Below, one piece after another: positions 23,410-33,577 of a DNA stretch of 64,000 nucleotides. Position 1 is the stretch's first letter, and every line of letters starts with the position of its first letter. A program made the position numbers and the translations under genes. The DNA lies in NCBI GenBank assembly GCA_003868215.1, contig QWDQ01000077.1, forward strand, positions 33,698-97,697, given 5' to 3'. The notes beneath the pieces are model-generated. The model saw nothing but the letters and a program-made list of their open reading frames with translations, did no database searches and was not told the DNA's origin. The stretch is from Pseudophaeomoniella oleicola (Eukaryota; Ascomycota; Eurotiomycetes; Phaeomoniellales; Phaeomoniellaceae).

Positions 23410-24091
23410 CAGTCCATTTACCTCAGCTCCCTCCTCACCGTCGAAGTAGTTTCTGCTCTGGCTTCAATCGGATTTCCCATAGAGCTCGATGTGTCGGGTA
23501 GTCGCGGAGTTGTTGTTTCGCGCGCATAGGCTAAAGAGACGGTTCTGTTATGTAGTGACTCGGCGATAGTTAGGTTTTGCGATTTGGAGAATGCAATCTG
23601 GACAGTATCTCCTGGACTCGATAGACATAGGTTTTGTTATTTTGGATGTCTTGATTCAAAGATCGGGTGTCATTTTATGCCAGCATAAGATCGATCACGA
23701 AGATAAAGAACGTACGGCTATCACAGCCCATGCGCATTTGGCTGAGATTAATGAAGGAAGGAACAGCCACGTAATGAAAAGTGTAAATGTATATTGAAGC
23801 AGACTCGTTGAAGCCGAGAGGTGAGGTATCTGAGTTATCGTGATATGGTGATTACCTGAGCTTCGCTCATCGTGTACTTGGGTTAGATGAGGATGCTGCA
23901 ACATAGGGCCAAGCCTTACCAATACGAGATAAAGCCCGTCGCGCGGCCTTAAGTTAGTCCTCAGGTTGCTTAAGCGCGTTCCCCGCGTCAACGGTTCCAA
24001 TAGAGAAATCGATAAGGCTCTTGCCATAACGTTACTGTGTACTACGTATCTTAGGGTCCTGGTAAGATACTCATATACGCTCTATCCACCT

Positions 24092-24113
24092 TAGGTACCT
24101 AGCTAGGTACCTA
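24092..24113. repeat. Perfect 22-bp palindrome of the TAGGTACC family
   Basis: The core AGGTACCTAGCTAGGTACCT is its own reverse complement. One further T/A pair on each side extends it to 22 bp. It is followed by CTACCTTACC, part of the same dispersed motif family. Confidence 0.95.
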
Positions 24114-24533
24114 CCTTACCTTGTATCTACCGATTGTATATGTATTGTGTACAATGTTTCTACCCAGTGACTCCTGGTAAGTATCATCGCCTATACCTAT
24201 ACTCGATTTCTACTACGTACATTCGTAGGGCAGGGCGAGATAGCGCGTGGAAAATTGATCTCCCTCAAGCCCTCAGCAAGGTGCAGCGAGGTCCTGCTCG
24301 TTCCTCTTGGTCCTTCATGAAGCTCAAAAGAGCACGAGCAGTGAAGATTGATTATATGGCACTCTTCCCGGTCTGCATGTCATCTCCGACACGTCATCAG
24401 CGAGTACACTCAAAACCAAGGAACAGTCTGAACAAGAATGAGCAAAGCGGTCTGGCCAATTCTACCACGTAGTAAATGTCTATTCATCGATAACTTCCAT
24501 TTCCCACGGAATCTCCATCACCATCTCGCCTCA

Positions 24534-24547
24534 TCGGCCAGTTCCGA
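24534..24547. promoter_or_regulatory. Putative UaY binding site (TCGG-N6-CCGA)
   Basis: The sequence TCGGCCAGTTCCGA matches without mismatch the TCGG-N6-CCGA palindrome recognised by the Zn-cluster activator UaY of Aspergillus (and by yeast Ppr1). It sits about 440 bp upstream of the urate oxidase ATG, in the position expected for uric-acid induction. Occupancy is inferred. Confidence 0.75.
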
Positions 24548-24792
24548 CGCCCAAAAATTACAGACAAGTTTACCAGTACAGTACTATGGTACACATCTGA
24601 TTTGTGCTTACGAGATCGTTCATTGGTCAATCTCTACTAGTCAGCCTTTGTTACGTTTTGATACGGGTGTTCTCCGTGAACAGAAGAACATTATTTTACC
24701 GCAGATCTTGTATGTTCGCCCGGCCCCGTCTCTCCAAGGAAGTCGCCGGGCGGAGGAAAAGCAAATGGACTTACCTAAGTCATGGGCCCCTC

Positions 24793-24798
24793 CGATAA
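24793..24798 (+). promoter_or_regulatory. Putative GATA-factor (AreA/NIT2) site
   Basis: CGATAA fits HGATAR, about 195 bp upstream of the uricase ATG. A second match on the minus strand lies at 24962-24967 (TTATCA). Single GATA sites are common by chance. The case rests on the neighbouring UaY palindrome and on nitrogen control of purine catabolism. Confidence 0.45.
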
Positions 24799-24961
24799 GT
24801 TTACCTGGAGCTATGATATAAGAAGTCTTGTCCTACCTCCCTTCGTCAGGGAAATCACATTGGATTACTGTAGGAACTTCTTCCAGAGTCAATTGACCTT
24901 GTAATATCCCTAGACAGCGTTCACATTTACACTCCTCCCTTCTTTCGAAATCTATATCGTC

Positions 24962-24967
24962 TTATCA
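24962..24967 (-). promoter_or_regulatory. Second putative GATA-factor site, next to the uricase start
   Basis: TTATCA is the reverse complement of TGATAA (HGATAR). It lies 24-29 bp before the ATG, probably in the 5' leader, which weakens the case for function. Confidence 0.3.
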
Positions 24968-24990
24968 TCAACTAGAAAGCTTCATTCATC

Positions 24991-25946
24991 ATGCCTAGAG
25001 TCACTGCCTGCCGTTATGGAAAGGACAATGTCCGTGTGTACAAGGTGCACAGGGATGCAGCTACTAAAACCCATACTGTTACTGAGATGACAGTCTCTGT
25101 GTTGCTCGAGGGCGAAATCGAAACATCGTATGTGAAACAGCTACGTTTTGGCACAGAACCCTTCTAACGCTCCCCAGTTACACACAGGCAGACAACAGCG
25201 TCGTCGTTGCCACGGATTCTATGAAGAACACCATCTATATCAAGGCCAAGGAGCACCCAGTCAACCCACCAGAACTGTTTGCTTCGATACTCGGCACTCA
25301 CTTCATTGAGACGTACAAACACATTCACGTTGCACACGTCAAGGTTATCCAGCACCGTTGGACTCGATTGGAGGTCGATGGCAAGCCTCATCCGCACTCG
25401 TTCTTCCGTGATGGTGCCGAGAAGAGGATTGTGGAAGCAGACATCATTGAGGGCAAGGGTATCGAGATTCGATCGGCGATCTCTGATCTCCTAGTGTTGA
25501 AGAGCACCGGTTCCGCGTTCCATTCATTCGTTCGTGATGATTTCACCACACTTCCGGAAGTCTGGGACAGAATCTTGAGCACATCCATTGATGCCGGCTG
25601 GAAATGGCAGACGTTCAAAGGACTCGAGCATGTGAAGAGGGAAGTGCCCAAGTTTGACGAGGCCTGGCAAGCGGCACGTCACATCACTTTCAAGACCTTC
25701 GCAGAAGATGAAAGTGCCAGTGTGCAAAACACTATGTACAAGATGTGCGAGCAGATTCTGGACGCAGCGCCACTCGTCGAGGCAGTTGATTACTCTCTGC
25801 CCAACAAACACTACTTTGAGGTCAACCTTGCATGGCATCATGGTCTCAAGAACACAGGCGAGGATGCTGAGGTCTATGCTCCTCAAAGCGATCCAAACGG
25901 TCTCATCAAGTGTACCGTCAGCCGCTCGGAGAAGGCTCGCATCTAA
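24991..25946 (+). CDS. uaZ: Urate oxidase (uricase)
   Basis: Cofactor-free peroxisomal enzyme that oxidises uric acid to 5-hydroxyisourate in purine catabolism. Exons 24991-25127 and 25178-25946 (50-nt intron with a TTCTAAC branch) give 301 aa, the same length as Aspergillus uricase. Family blocks include MPRVTACRYGKDNVRVYKV at the N-terminus, NTIYIKAKEHP, FIETYKHIHVAHVKVIQHRW, SAFHSFVRDDFTTLPE and YFEVNLAWHHGLKNTG. The C-terminus is -ARI rather than the usual SKL-type peroxisomal signal. It resembles known weak variants such as -AKI. The upstream UaY-type palindrome and GATA sites suggest uric-acid induction under nitrogen control. Confidence 0.97.
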
Positions 25947-26144
25947 GGTTCTGTTACGCAAGAGAGAAAAATTGGTCTGGGTTATCTAGATGCATTCATC
26001 ATAGACTGATTACTGGTCATCGAGTACCAGTGATAGTCTGGGAGTTATTCAACACTTTAATGTACAAGTTATGAATTTATGAAGACAATATACCAAAAAA
26101 TACCACGCTATGCATGCAATCATATCCTCAAAAGAAGCCCTAAA

Positions 26145-26763
26145 TCATGGTTTCTCTGCATCTAGTTTCGATACTGCTTCTGTAATTGTTGAGTTTTGCT
26201 CGATCGATTCGGGCTGTGTGCTGAAACGTATGATGTTCTTTTTGTAAGGATGTGCAGAACCTTCGAAAACTGCGCAATTGTCAGTCACCATGATGAGCAC
26301 TCGACTGCTTCATGGACAATGTACTCACCCTTCAACCTCGCCATCCGCTTGTCTCTTAACCTGTTCTTTGGCAACATTCCCCTGACCGCTCTCCGCAATA
26401 CCTCACCTCCGCCCCATTTGCTCATCATAGCTTCCATACTCATTTGCTTGAGACTGCCAGGCCGCGTCGTATGTGAATAATATTGCTTTTGTTGTAACTT
26501 CCTGCCAGTAATGCGGAGATCCGAGCATCCAGTGGCAACAACGTAGTCACCACAATCTTGAGATGGATCCCATATTGGCTTATTTTTGCCCATCAAATGA
26601 ATTGCAATTTGAGTTGCGACGCGCCCGAGTGGTCGTGAGTCGGACCCGACGTCGACATGGTGCCATGTGCGAGAAAATGCAAGACGAGTCTGTATCGAGG
26701 ATTAACAACGAGTAGTGGCTTGGTGGGATCAAAATTGCATACTCTACCAATGGTTGCCGACAT
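26145..26763 (-). CDS. MRPL23: Mitochondrial large-subunit ribosomal protein uL13m (MRPL23)
   Basis: Component of the mitochondrial 54S subunit. Exons are 26763..26743 (21 nt), 26689..26329 and 26269..26145, in phase, giving 168 aa. Conserved L13 features are RLAFSRTWHHVDVGSDSRPL, GRVATQIAIHLMGKNKPIWD, CGDYVVATGCSDLRITGRK, KQYYSHTTRPGSLK, and AVRGMLPKNRLRDKRMARLK, then VFEGSAHPY. The short first exon encodes only MSATIGR. The second intron must be removed. Reading through it would stop after GEYIVHEAVECSSW and lose the conserved HPY segment. The gene is divergent from the cytosolic uS9 gene with a 367-bp shared promoter. Confidence 0.95.
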
Positions 26764-27130
26764 AGTCGAGATCGAGGTCGGGGTCAATTCCCCAGACAAA
26801 GCCGTCGAACAGTCAGAGCTTCCAACGTTTACACTGATTGTGGTAGAAGAAACCAGCCTGCCATTGACCACGGTCCCTTTCTTGAAAACGCAATTTATCA
26901 CAATTCGTTTGTGAACAGTAGACTAGCTTGTGGTTTGTAGATTCCCCGGTCGAAGCACTTTACACTTCATGCTGGTCGCCAAACTTTCCCAGTCACGTGA
27001 CACCGATAATTCCGCTAGCGCACAAAGTCCACCACCACCAAAATCCAATATCGCAAATTCAAGATCGAGAACACCTGCGACGACTACTTTTTGACAACCC
27101 TCAACGACAACATCTCGCACGCTACCCAAC
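26764..27130. promoter_or_regulatory. Shared bidirectional promoter of uL13m and cytosolic uS9
   Basis: Only 367 bp separate the two divergent start codons. It contains the E-box-type palindrome at 26992-27001. Confidence 0.75.
26992..27001. promoter_or_regulatory. GTCACGTGAC palindrome (Cbf1/bHLH-type E-box)
   Basis: A perfect 10-bp palindrome containing TCACGTGA, about 130 bp before the uS9 ATG and about 230 bp before the uL13m ATG. bHLH factors of the Cbf1 type bind TCACGTGA and regulate ribosomal protein genes in some ascomycete yeasts. Its use here is inference. Confidence 0.6.
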
Positions 27131-27755
27131 ATGGCCTCCGTTCCAAGCGTGCAATGCTTCGGCAAGAAGAAGACTGGTAAGCAATTCTTACGATAAATCT
27201 TTGATGCGCAATTACTGATAATTCGAAGCTACTGCGGTCGCACACTGCAAGGTACGAAAGATCGAAAACGAATTTTTGTTGATACGAAAGCGATTTCTGA
27301 CGATCCAAACAGCAAGGCAAAGGCCTCATCAAGGTCAACGGCAAGCCTCTTGCCCTTACCCAGCCGGAGATCATGAGATTCAAGGTCCGTCAATCTTTAA
27401 ACTCCAGCCGCACAAAGCTGTATCATCAAGGACAAAAAACATTAATACTGGTCTTACTCTGCAGGTTTACGAGCCTGTTCTCATTGTCGGTCTTGACAAA
27501 TTCGCCAACGTCGATATCCGTGTCCGAGTCAGCGGTGGTGGTCAAACTTCTCAAGTCTATGCCATCAGACAAGCCATCGCCAAGTCTATCGTTGCCTACT
27601 ACCAGAAATACGTTGACGAGTACGCCAAGAACCAGCTGAAGCAAGCTCTCGTACAATACGACCGTACATTGTTGGTTGCCGATAACAGAAGATGTGAGCC
27701 AAAGAAGTTCGGTGGTCCAGGTGCCAGAGCCAGATACCAAAAGTCGTACCGTTAA
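27131..27755 (+). CDS. rps16: 40S ribosomal protein uS9 (Rps16)
   Basis: Cytosolic small-subunit protein at the head of the 40S subunit, with its C-terminal tail reaching the P-site tRNA. Exons 27131-27176, 27229-27251 (23 nt), 27313-27384 and 27465-27755 give 143 aa, exactly the usual length. Landmarks are [56 protein letters not shown] and the C-terminal [14 protein letters not shown]. The third donor (AAG|GTCCGT) departs from GTRAGT but is required by phase and homology. Three introns in a small ribosomal gene are typical of filamentous ascomycetes. Confidence 0.98.
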
Positions 27756-28015
27756 GCGAAGGTGGACAGGGAACGAAGGGTTGCTATTGTGGTGTTGTTT
27801 TTTTGTCGCTTGTCTTGGAACAGGGTGGTTTCGGGCGGTGGCATCATGGTGCTATGGTATTCACAGGAAAAAAGGCCCAAACTGCGCCGGGAAATCCATA
27901 TTTGCCGATATCAAGCTCTAGAATTATGAAGTCAAGACTTGTGCACAGCACGCATTCATAAGATTTTTCTCGTGTGGATGCATCATTGAAGTCTTTCTTT
28001 TTTCATCTTCTGGAC

Positions 28016-29326
28016 TTATCCTAGATCTACTACAACAGGGGCGTACTCTCCTCGTTCTTCTTCCTCGTCCGCCCCTTCGACTTCCAGCTCCACCCGTTCC
28101 CCATCTTCCAATTCAACCATGCCTCTCTTCAGTACCGTGATACCGTGCTCATCGTCCTCCCACCCAAACTCATCTCTCAGCACGGCCCAAAAGCTCTTGA
28201 TTTCCTGCTTCAGTGCTGCGCTTCTTCCCTCCGTCATCGTCGTCGTCTCATCCGGTAGGATCTCTTCGACGGTCTTCCGCCATGCCATCAAGATCTTCCT
28301 CATGCGACCTTCCCTGCTCGTGATAGCTCCGCTTCCCGCACCGAAATCGTCTCGGAATTCCTCGCTCATTCCGCCGGTCTCGAACATTCCGGCTTCGCTC
28401 AGACAGCGGAGTTGCAGTCCCAAAGTCTTGAGTGCAAGCACGAAGAATTTCTCGACCTCTGCCACCGCTCGTTTACATGTGAATATCAGCCCTGTGATTC
28501 GTCTCCATTGCTCCAGACAGCTGTAGTTGCCCAACAACATGATCATAGCGAAACAAAACTGTAGTTCGGCGAGCAATTGCTTTGCTCCTAGTTCTCTCCT
28601 TTTCCCCGCGTCTTCCACGGGTATTGAAGTCGATGAAGGGATGTGAGCGGCGGCACTGTCGAGTATGTTACCGAGAGCCCATGATCTATCCTGTGCGGCT
28701 TCGCTTCGCTCTCGACCGACGGCGTCAGGCCGCCAGGTGCGTTTGAGGTCGATTGGAAGGAGACTAAGTGTCTCGGTCTCCTGAGGTTGTGACGAAGTAA
28801 AGTGAGAGGGATCTATATTGGAAATCTGTTCCAGATCTTGAGGGGCTGATGACGCAGAAGTGACCGTCCATGATGTAGGTGAAGAGGGAGAGGTGAGAAT
28901 GCGTGTGAGGGTATGCGCGTCAATGTAGTTGGTTACTGCTTGCCATGAGGGTACAGAGTCACCGTCGTTTTGCGATGTTTGGAGAGCATAATCAACGAGA
29001 CCGCCACCTAGTTGATCCCGAAGGCCTCGTTCTCCAGAGTGAGATATGGCTGGAGAGGTCTCGTCTAATATCTGAACAAGTCTTTCTTCGTCATCGTACC
29101 AGCGGAAAATTATATTCTTCCGCACTGGACCGCTGACTTCCGCCTGTGGTATTATGAACCAGATGCCATGTCTAATGGAGAGACCAGCATCGGTCCCAGT
29201 CAATACAAAATGCACACCTGGAGGAACATTTCTGATGCCCTGAAAAGCTGGCGATGTAGTCAACGATATGAAATCAAGTGCAAGGAGTGCTTTTGAAGGT
29301 AGAGACTGAAAGAGAACGGTTGCCAT
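28016..29326 (-). CDS. AAR2: AAR2 splicing factor (U5 snRNP assembly)
   Basis: AAR2 binds Prp8 and keeps Brr2 off during cytoplasmic U5 snRNP maturation. Single exon, 436 aa from the ATG at 29326. The frame is open further upstream but has no ATG. The N-terminal beta domain shows the family pattern: ALLALDFISLTTSPAFQGIR, VPPGVHFVLTGTDAGLSIRH and GIWFIIP. The C-terminal half is helical, with LQFCFAMIMLLGNYSCLEQW and KRAVAEVEKFFVLALKTLGL. A Glu-rich C-terminus (EVEGADEEEERGEYAPV) follows. The assignment rests on the N-terminal block, with overall length somewhat above yeast and human proteins. Confidence 0.9.
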   Translation of the reverse strand: MATVLFQSLPSKALLALDFISLTTSPAFQGIRNVPPGVHFVLTGTDAGLSIRHGIWFIIPQAEVSGPVRKNIIFRWYDDEERLVQILDETSPAISHSGERGLRDQLGGGLVDYALQTSQNDGDSVPSWQAVTNYIDAHTLTRILTSPSSPTSWTVTSASSAPQDLEQISNIDPSHFTSSQPQETETLSLLPIDLKRTWRPDAVGRERSEAAQDRSWALGNILDSAAAHIPSSTSIPVEDAGKRRELGAKQLLAELQFCFAMIMLLGNYSCLEQWRRITGLIFTCKRAVAEVEKFFVLALKTLGLQLRCLSEAGMFETGGMSEEFRDDFGAGSGAITSREGRMRKILMAWRKTVEEILPDETTTMTEGRSAALKQEIKSFWAVLRDEFGWEDDEHGITVLKRGMVELEDGERVELEVEGADEEEERGEYAPVVVDLG

Positions 29327-29910
29327 TGCAAAGCGATGACTCGAAATTCCAATTGATATGATTTGATGGTCCTGCCGTACAATCCCAGAATTGATCAAAG
29401 CATGTGGGCTTCCAATTCTTATGTCTGATATGGTCTTGACGACCGAATTCCAGACTTAGTCACAGGATCCCAGTAGCATGGACGACTTATACGGGTAAGA
29501 TATCTTGCACATTGACAATGGTTTAGACAGGATGAGTGTAGCCTGGAAAATCCATTACAGAAATTGTTCTCATGGTAGATAGTCTATACTTTGGCCATAC
29601 AATATGTGATGTATTCATGCGGAGTTCTACATATATTTCACTCATGCTAGTTGAAGCACCTTTCCACGGGAGATCAGAAGCTTAACGACGAATCTACAGG
29701 GACACTTCCCGCATACATATATTAGTCAATTAAGGCACATTTATTGGGGTAGCTTGCGAATTTTCATCTGATCATTCATTCGTAGTAGCTACGGAAGATA
29801 TGACAGGATAGGAAGACCAGGCGACATGTGCCGTTCTTCACGTTTATTGTATTGAAAACCACCATGCTCCCACAGTTCGTAAATCCATAGCCACCCAAAA
29901 AGCGAGTTGC
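29327..29910. other. Intergenic region between AAR2 promoter and the uS11 3' end
   Basis: The 584 bp hold the AAR2 leader and promoter and the 3' UTR of the uS11 gene, which is on the same strand. I see no ORF or repeat of note. Confidence 0.5.
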
Positions 29911-30922
<1,012 letters not shown>

Positions 30923-32616
30923 ATGGAGAACATCTCGGTGGGTATCATTGGGATGGGCGACATGGGTCGCTTGTATGCCCATAGATTCAGTCAAGCAGGA
31001 TGGAGGTAAATTCCCCGTGAATGTCGACCTTTGGCGCTGCTTTATGGTATGTACACCTTTTCCTTCTCGCTTCCTTCAATGATGACTTGAGTGCATTTGG
31101 CTCGAGCATGGCTTGTCAGCATGTCCTGCATCATTCTGATGCGGATCGCTTGTTGGCTTGCCGTCACTGATGTAAATACCTCGCTACCTTAATTTTTCTT
31201 TGTCTGAAGAAGGAATCCGTTACTCAACCTATCCATCCGTCGGTGTCAAGATCAATGCTAACGGAACGCAGTATAGGAAATGATCACTGACCTATTTGAT
31301 TTCTACCATCAGGGTCAATGCCTGCGATAGACCAGATCTATATGAGAAATTGAGGGAGGAATACGCGTCGCAGGTCAGGACATCATGTCCCTCTGACAGC
31401 ATGCGCTGATAATAGTTTATATAGAAAGGAATCAATATTCTACCTAACGGGCATTTCGTCTCACGTATCAGTGACTGGATCGTGTACAGTGTAGAAGCAG
31501 AGCTCATCGATAAAATCGTTGCTCAATATGGTCCTTGTGAGTAAAGGTCATACTCCTACTCCGGATTGTCCAACTGAAGTTTTCCAAGCCACCAAAGTCG
31601 GTGCCATCGTCGGCGGTCAAACATCATGTAAAGCGCCTGAACTTGCGGCATTCGAACGACATCTTCCCCAAGATGTTCAGATTGTCTCCTGTCATTCTCT
31701 ACATGGGCCTAACGTTGACCCAAGGGGCCAACCACTTGTCATCATCAAGCACAGGGCAACAGATGAAGCTGCGCAACTAGTTGAAAGAATACTTTCCTGC
31801 CTGAACTCGAAGATTGTCCGCCTTTCTGGAGAAATGCATGACAGGATTACCGCCGATACGCAAGCAGTCACCCATGCCGCCTTTCTCAGTATGGGCAGTG
31901 CTTGGATGGCCAATGAGCAATTTCCTTGGGAACTCAACCGTTATGTAGGTGGCATTGAAAATGTCAAAATCAACATCACCCTGCGGATCTATTCCAATAA
32001 GTGGCATGTTTACGCAGGCCTTGCTATATTGAATCCAGCTGCAAGGAAACAAATCAACCAATACGCTGCCTCTGTAACCGAACTCTTCAAATTGATGTTA
32101 GGTGGTCATAGGGCAGAGCTGGAAGAACGCGTCAAGGCAGCTGGTAGAGCCGTGTTTCGTCAAGACGCTCAGCAAGATCTCTTGCTGAAGGACGAGGTGC
32201 TCGACCGATTCTCACTTTCGATGGAGCCCAAGGAAAGGACTCCAAATAACCATCTCTCCCTACTCGCGATAGTGGATTGCTGGTGGAAGCTCGGGATCGT
32301 TCCTTACGATCACATGATTTGCTCGACACCCCTCTTCCGCATCTGGCTTGGAGTTACAGAATACCTCTTCCGTAATGAAACCCTCCTCGACGAGGTCATC
32401 AAAGTGGCCATCGAAGACACAACTTTTCGATCGGATGATCTGGAATTCACATTTGCCGCCAGAGCTTGGTCCGAATGTGTGACTTTTGGCGATTTCGAAC
32501 TCTACAGGAGTCGTTTCGAGAAGTCGCAGCAATACTTTGCACCACGGTTCCCAGATGCTGTCCGTGTCGGGAACGAGATGATCAAGACGATCATGGAACG
32601 CACAACTACAACCTGA
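30923..32616 (+). CDS. TYR1: Prephenate dehydrogenase (tyrosine biosynthesis)
   Basis: NADP-dependent oxidative decarboxylation of prephenate to 4-hydroxyphenylpyruvate, the committed step to tyrosine, in the cytosol. Exons 30923-31005, 31313-31373, 31425-31536 and 31589-32616 give 427 aa in phase. The Rossmann start VGIIGMGDMGRLYAHRFSQA leads into GWRVNACDRPDLYEKLREEY, then INILPNGHFVSRISDWIVYS, VGAIVGGQTSCKAPE, VSCHSLHGPNVDPRGQPLVI and a helical C-terminal domain beginning RITADTQAVTHAAFLSMG. The first intron is 307 nt, much longer than the window norm. The exon join is nonetheless exactly what the family predicts. Confidence 0.95.
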
Positions 32617-33577
32617 GTGACAATGGAAATGCAGGAACACACCAGAGTGTACCGCTCTCTGATACGTTACAAGAAGGAAGGTCCGCTCCAAAACGATGGG
32701 CAAATGCTGCAAATGCTTAGACACCTTTGGGAGTGCACTACGGCTGAATACCCTCCTCAAAGCCCTGCAGTGTCGACACGACAACCATTGTAATAGGATG
32801 CATGATTGAAGACCTTGGAGTCATGGCAGACTATAGACAGGAGTGCTTTCATCGGTGGGACACACATGTCCATCGGCCGAAGTACTCGACGTCCGCATGA
32901 TGATCCTCGATGGAGTATTCATCACCTCGATCCCACCCTCTTCCCTCATACTGGTCACACACATCCCAGACGTCGCAACCCTCTTGCACCACCATGTTCT
33001 GCTGAAGACGAAAAATGTTGTTCCCCATCACAGTTTCCTGACTAGGAAAGTTGTTCAGATAGCATACGCCTCCCTCCTCCTCCTCCTCCTCCTCCTCCCT
33101 TCCTTCATCACGGCTAGCTAGCCATCCAGCCGGCTAGCGAGTGATGACGGCTGGAACAACTTGCAACAAAAAGTCCGATATGAGATTTGGTTGATTACCA
33201 CTCTGTGAAAAGCTATACACGGGCCGCCGTTGTGGCATCTGATGGAGATTGTAATGTTACGAGGAAGGAGTATAATGCAATGTGATGATGATAGGATGAG
33301 GTAACGGAACGGTTTCTTTTTTCGAATTGATGGGGGATTGATTTACATTTTGTCTCGGGGGAGTTCTGGGGAGGAGGGGAGTTGGTGCTTTGTGAACTGC
33401 GTTGTATCACCGGCAGATAGACATCGAAGACGGCTACTTAGTGCATGAATCACATGTCCTGACCTTTCCTCGTGTGCTGTCATGTAATCATATTTCAATG
33501 TATGTATGTTTCTACTACTACATCAAGACAACGCATCCTCTCTCTAAACCCCCTTCCCCCTGTCCTCCATTCAAATA
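32617..33577. other. Convergent intergenic region
   Basis: About 960 bp between the ends of TYR1 and the orphan gene. It contains a CTC trinucleotide run at about 33071-33100 and otherwise nothing I can support. The short open frames look spurious. Confidence 0.5.

Larger units (their letters stand above)
23410..24990. promoter_or_regulatory. Intergenic region: TORC2 gene leader and uricase promoter
   Basis: The 1.6 kb between two divergent starts have no supported ORF. The middle (about 24030-24230) is rich in TAGGTACC and TACTACGTA palindromes. The right third contains a UaY-type palindrome and GATA sites, annotated separately, upstream of urate oxidase. Confidence 0.6.
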
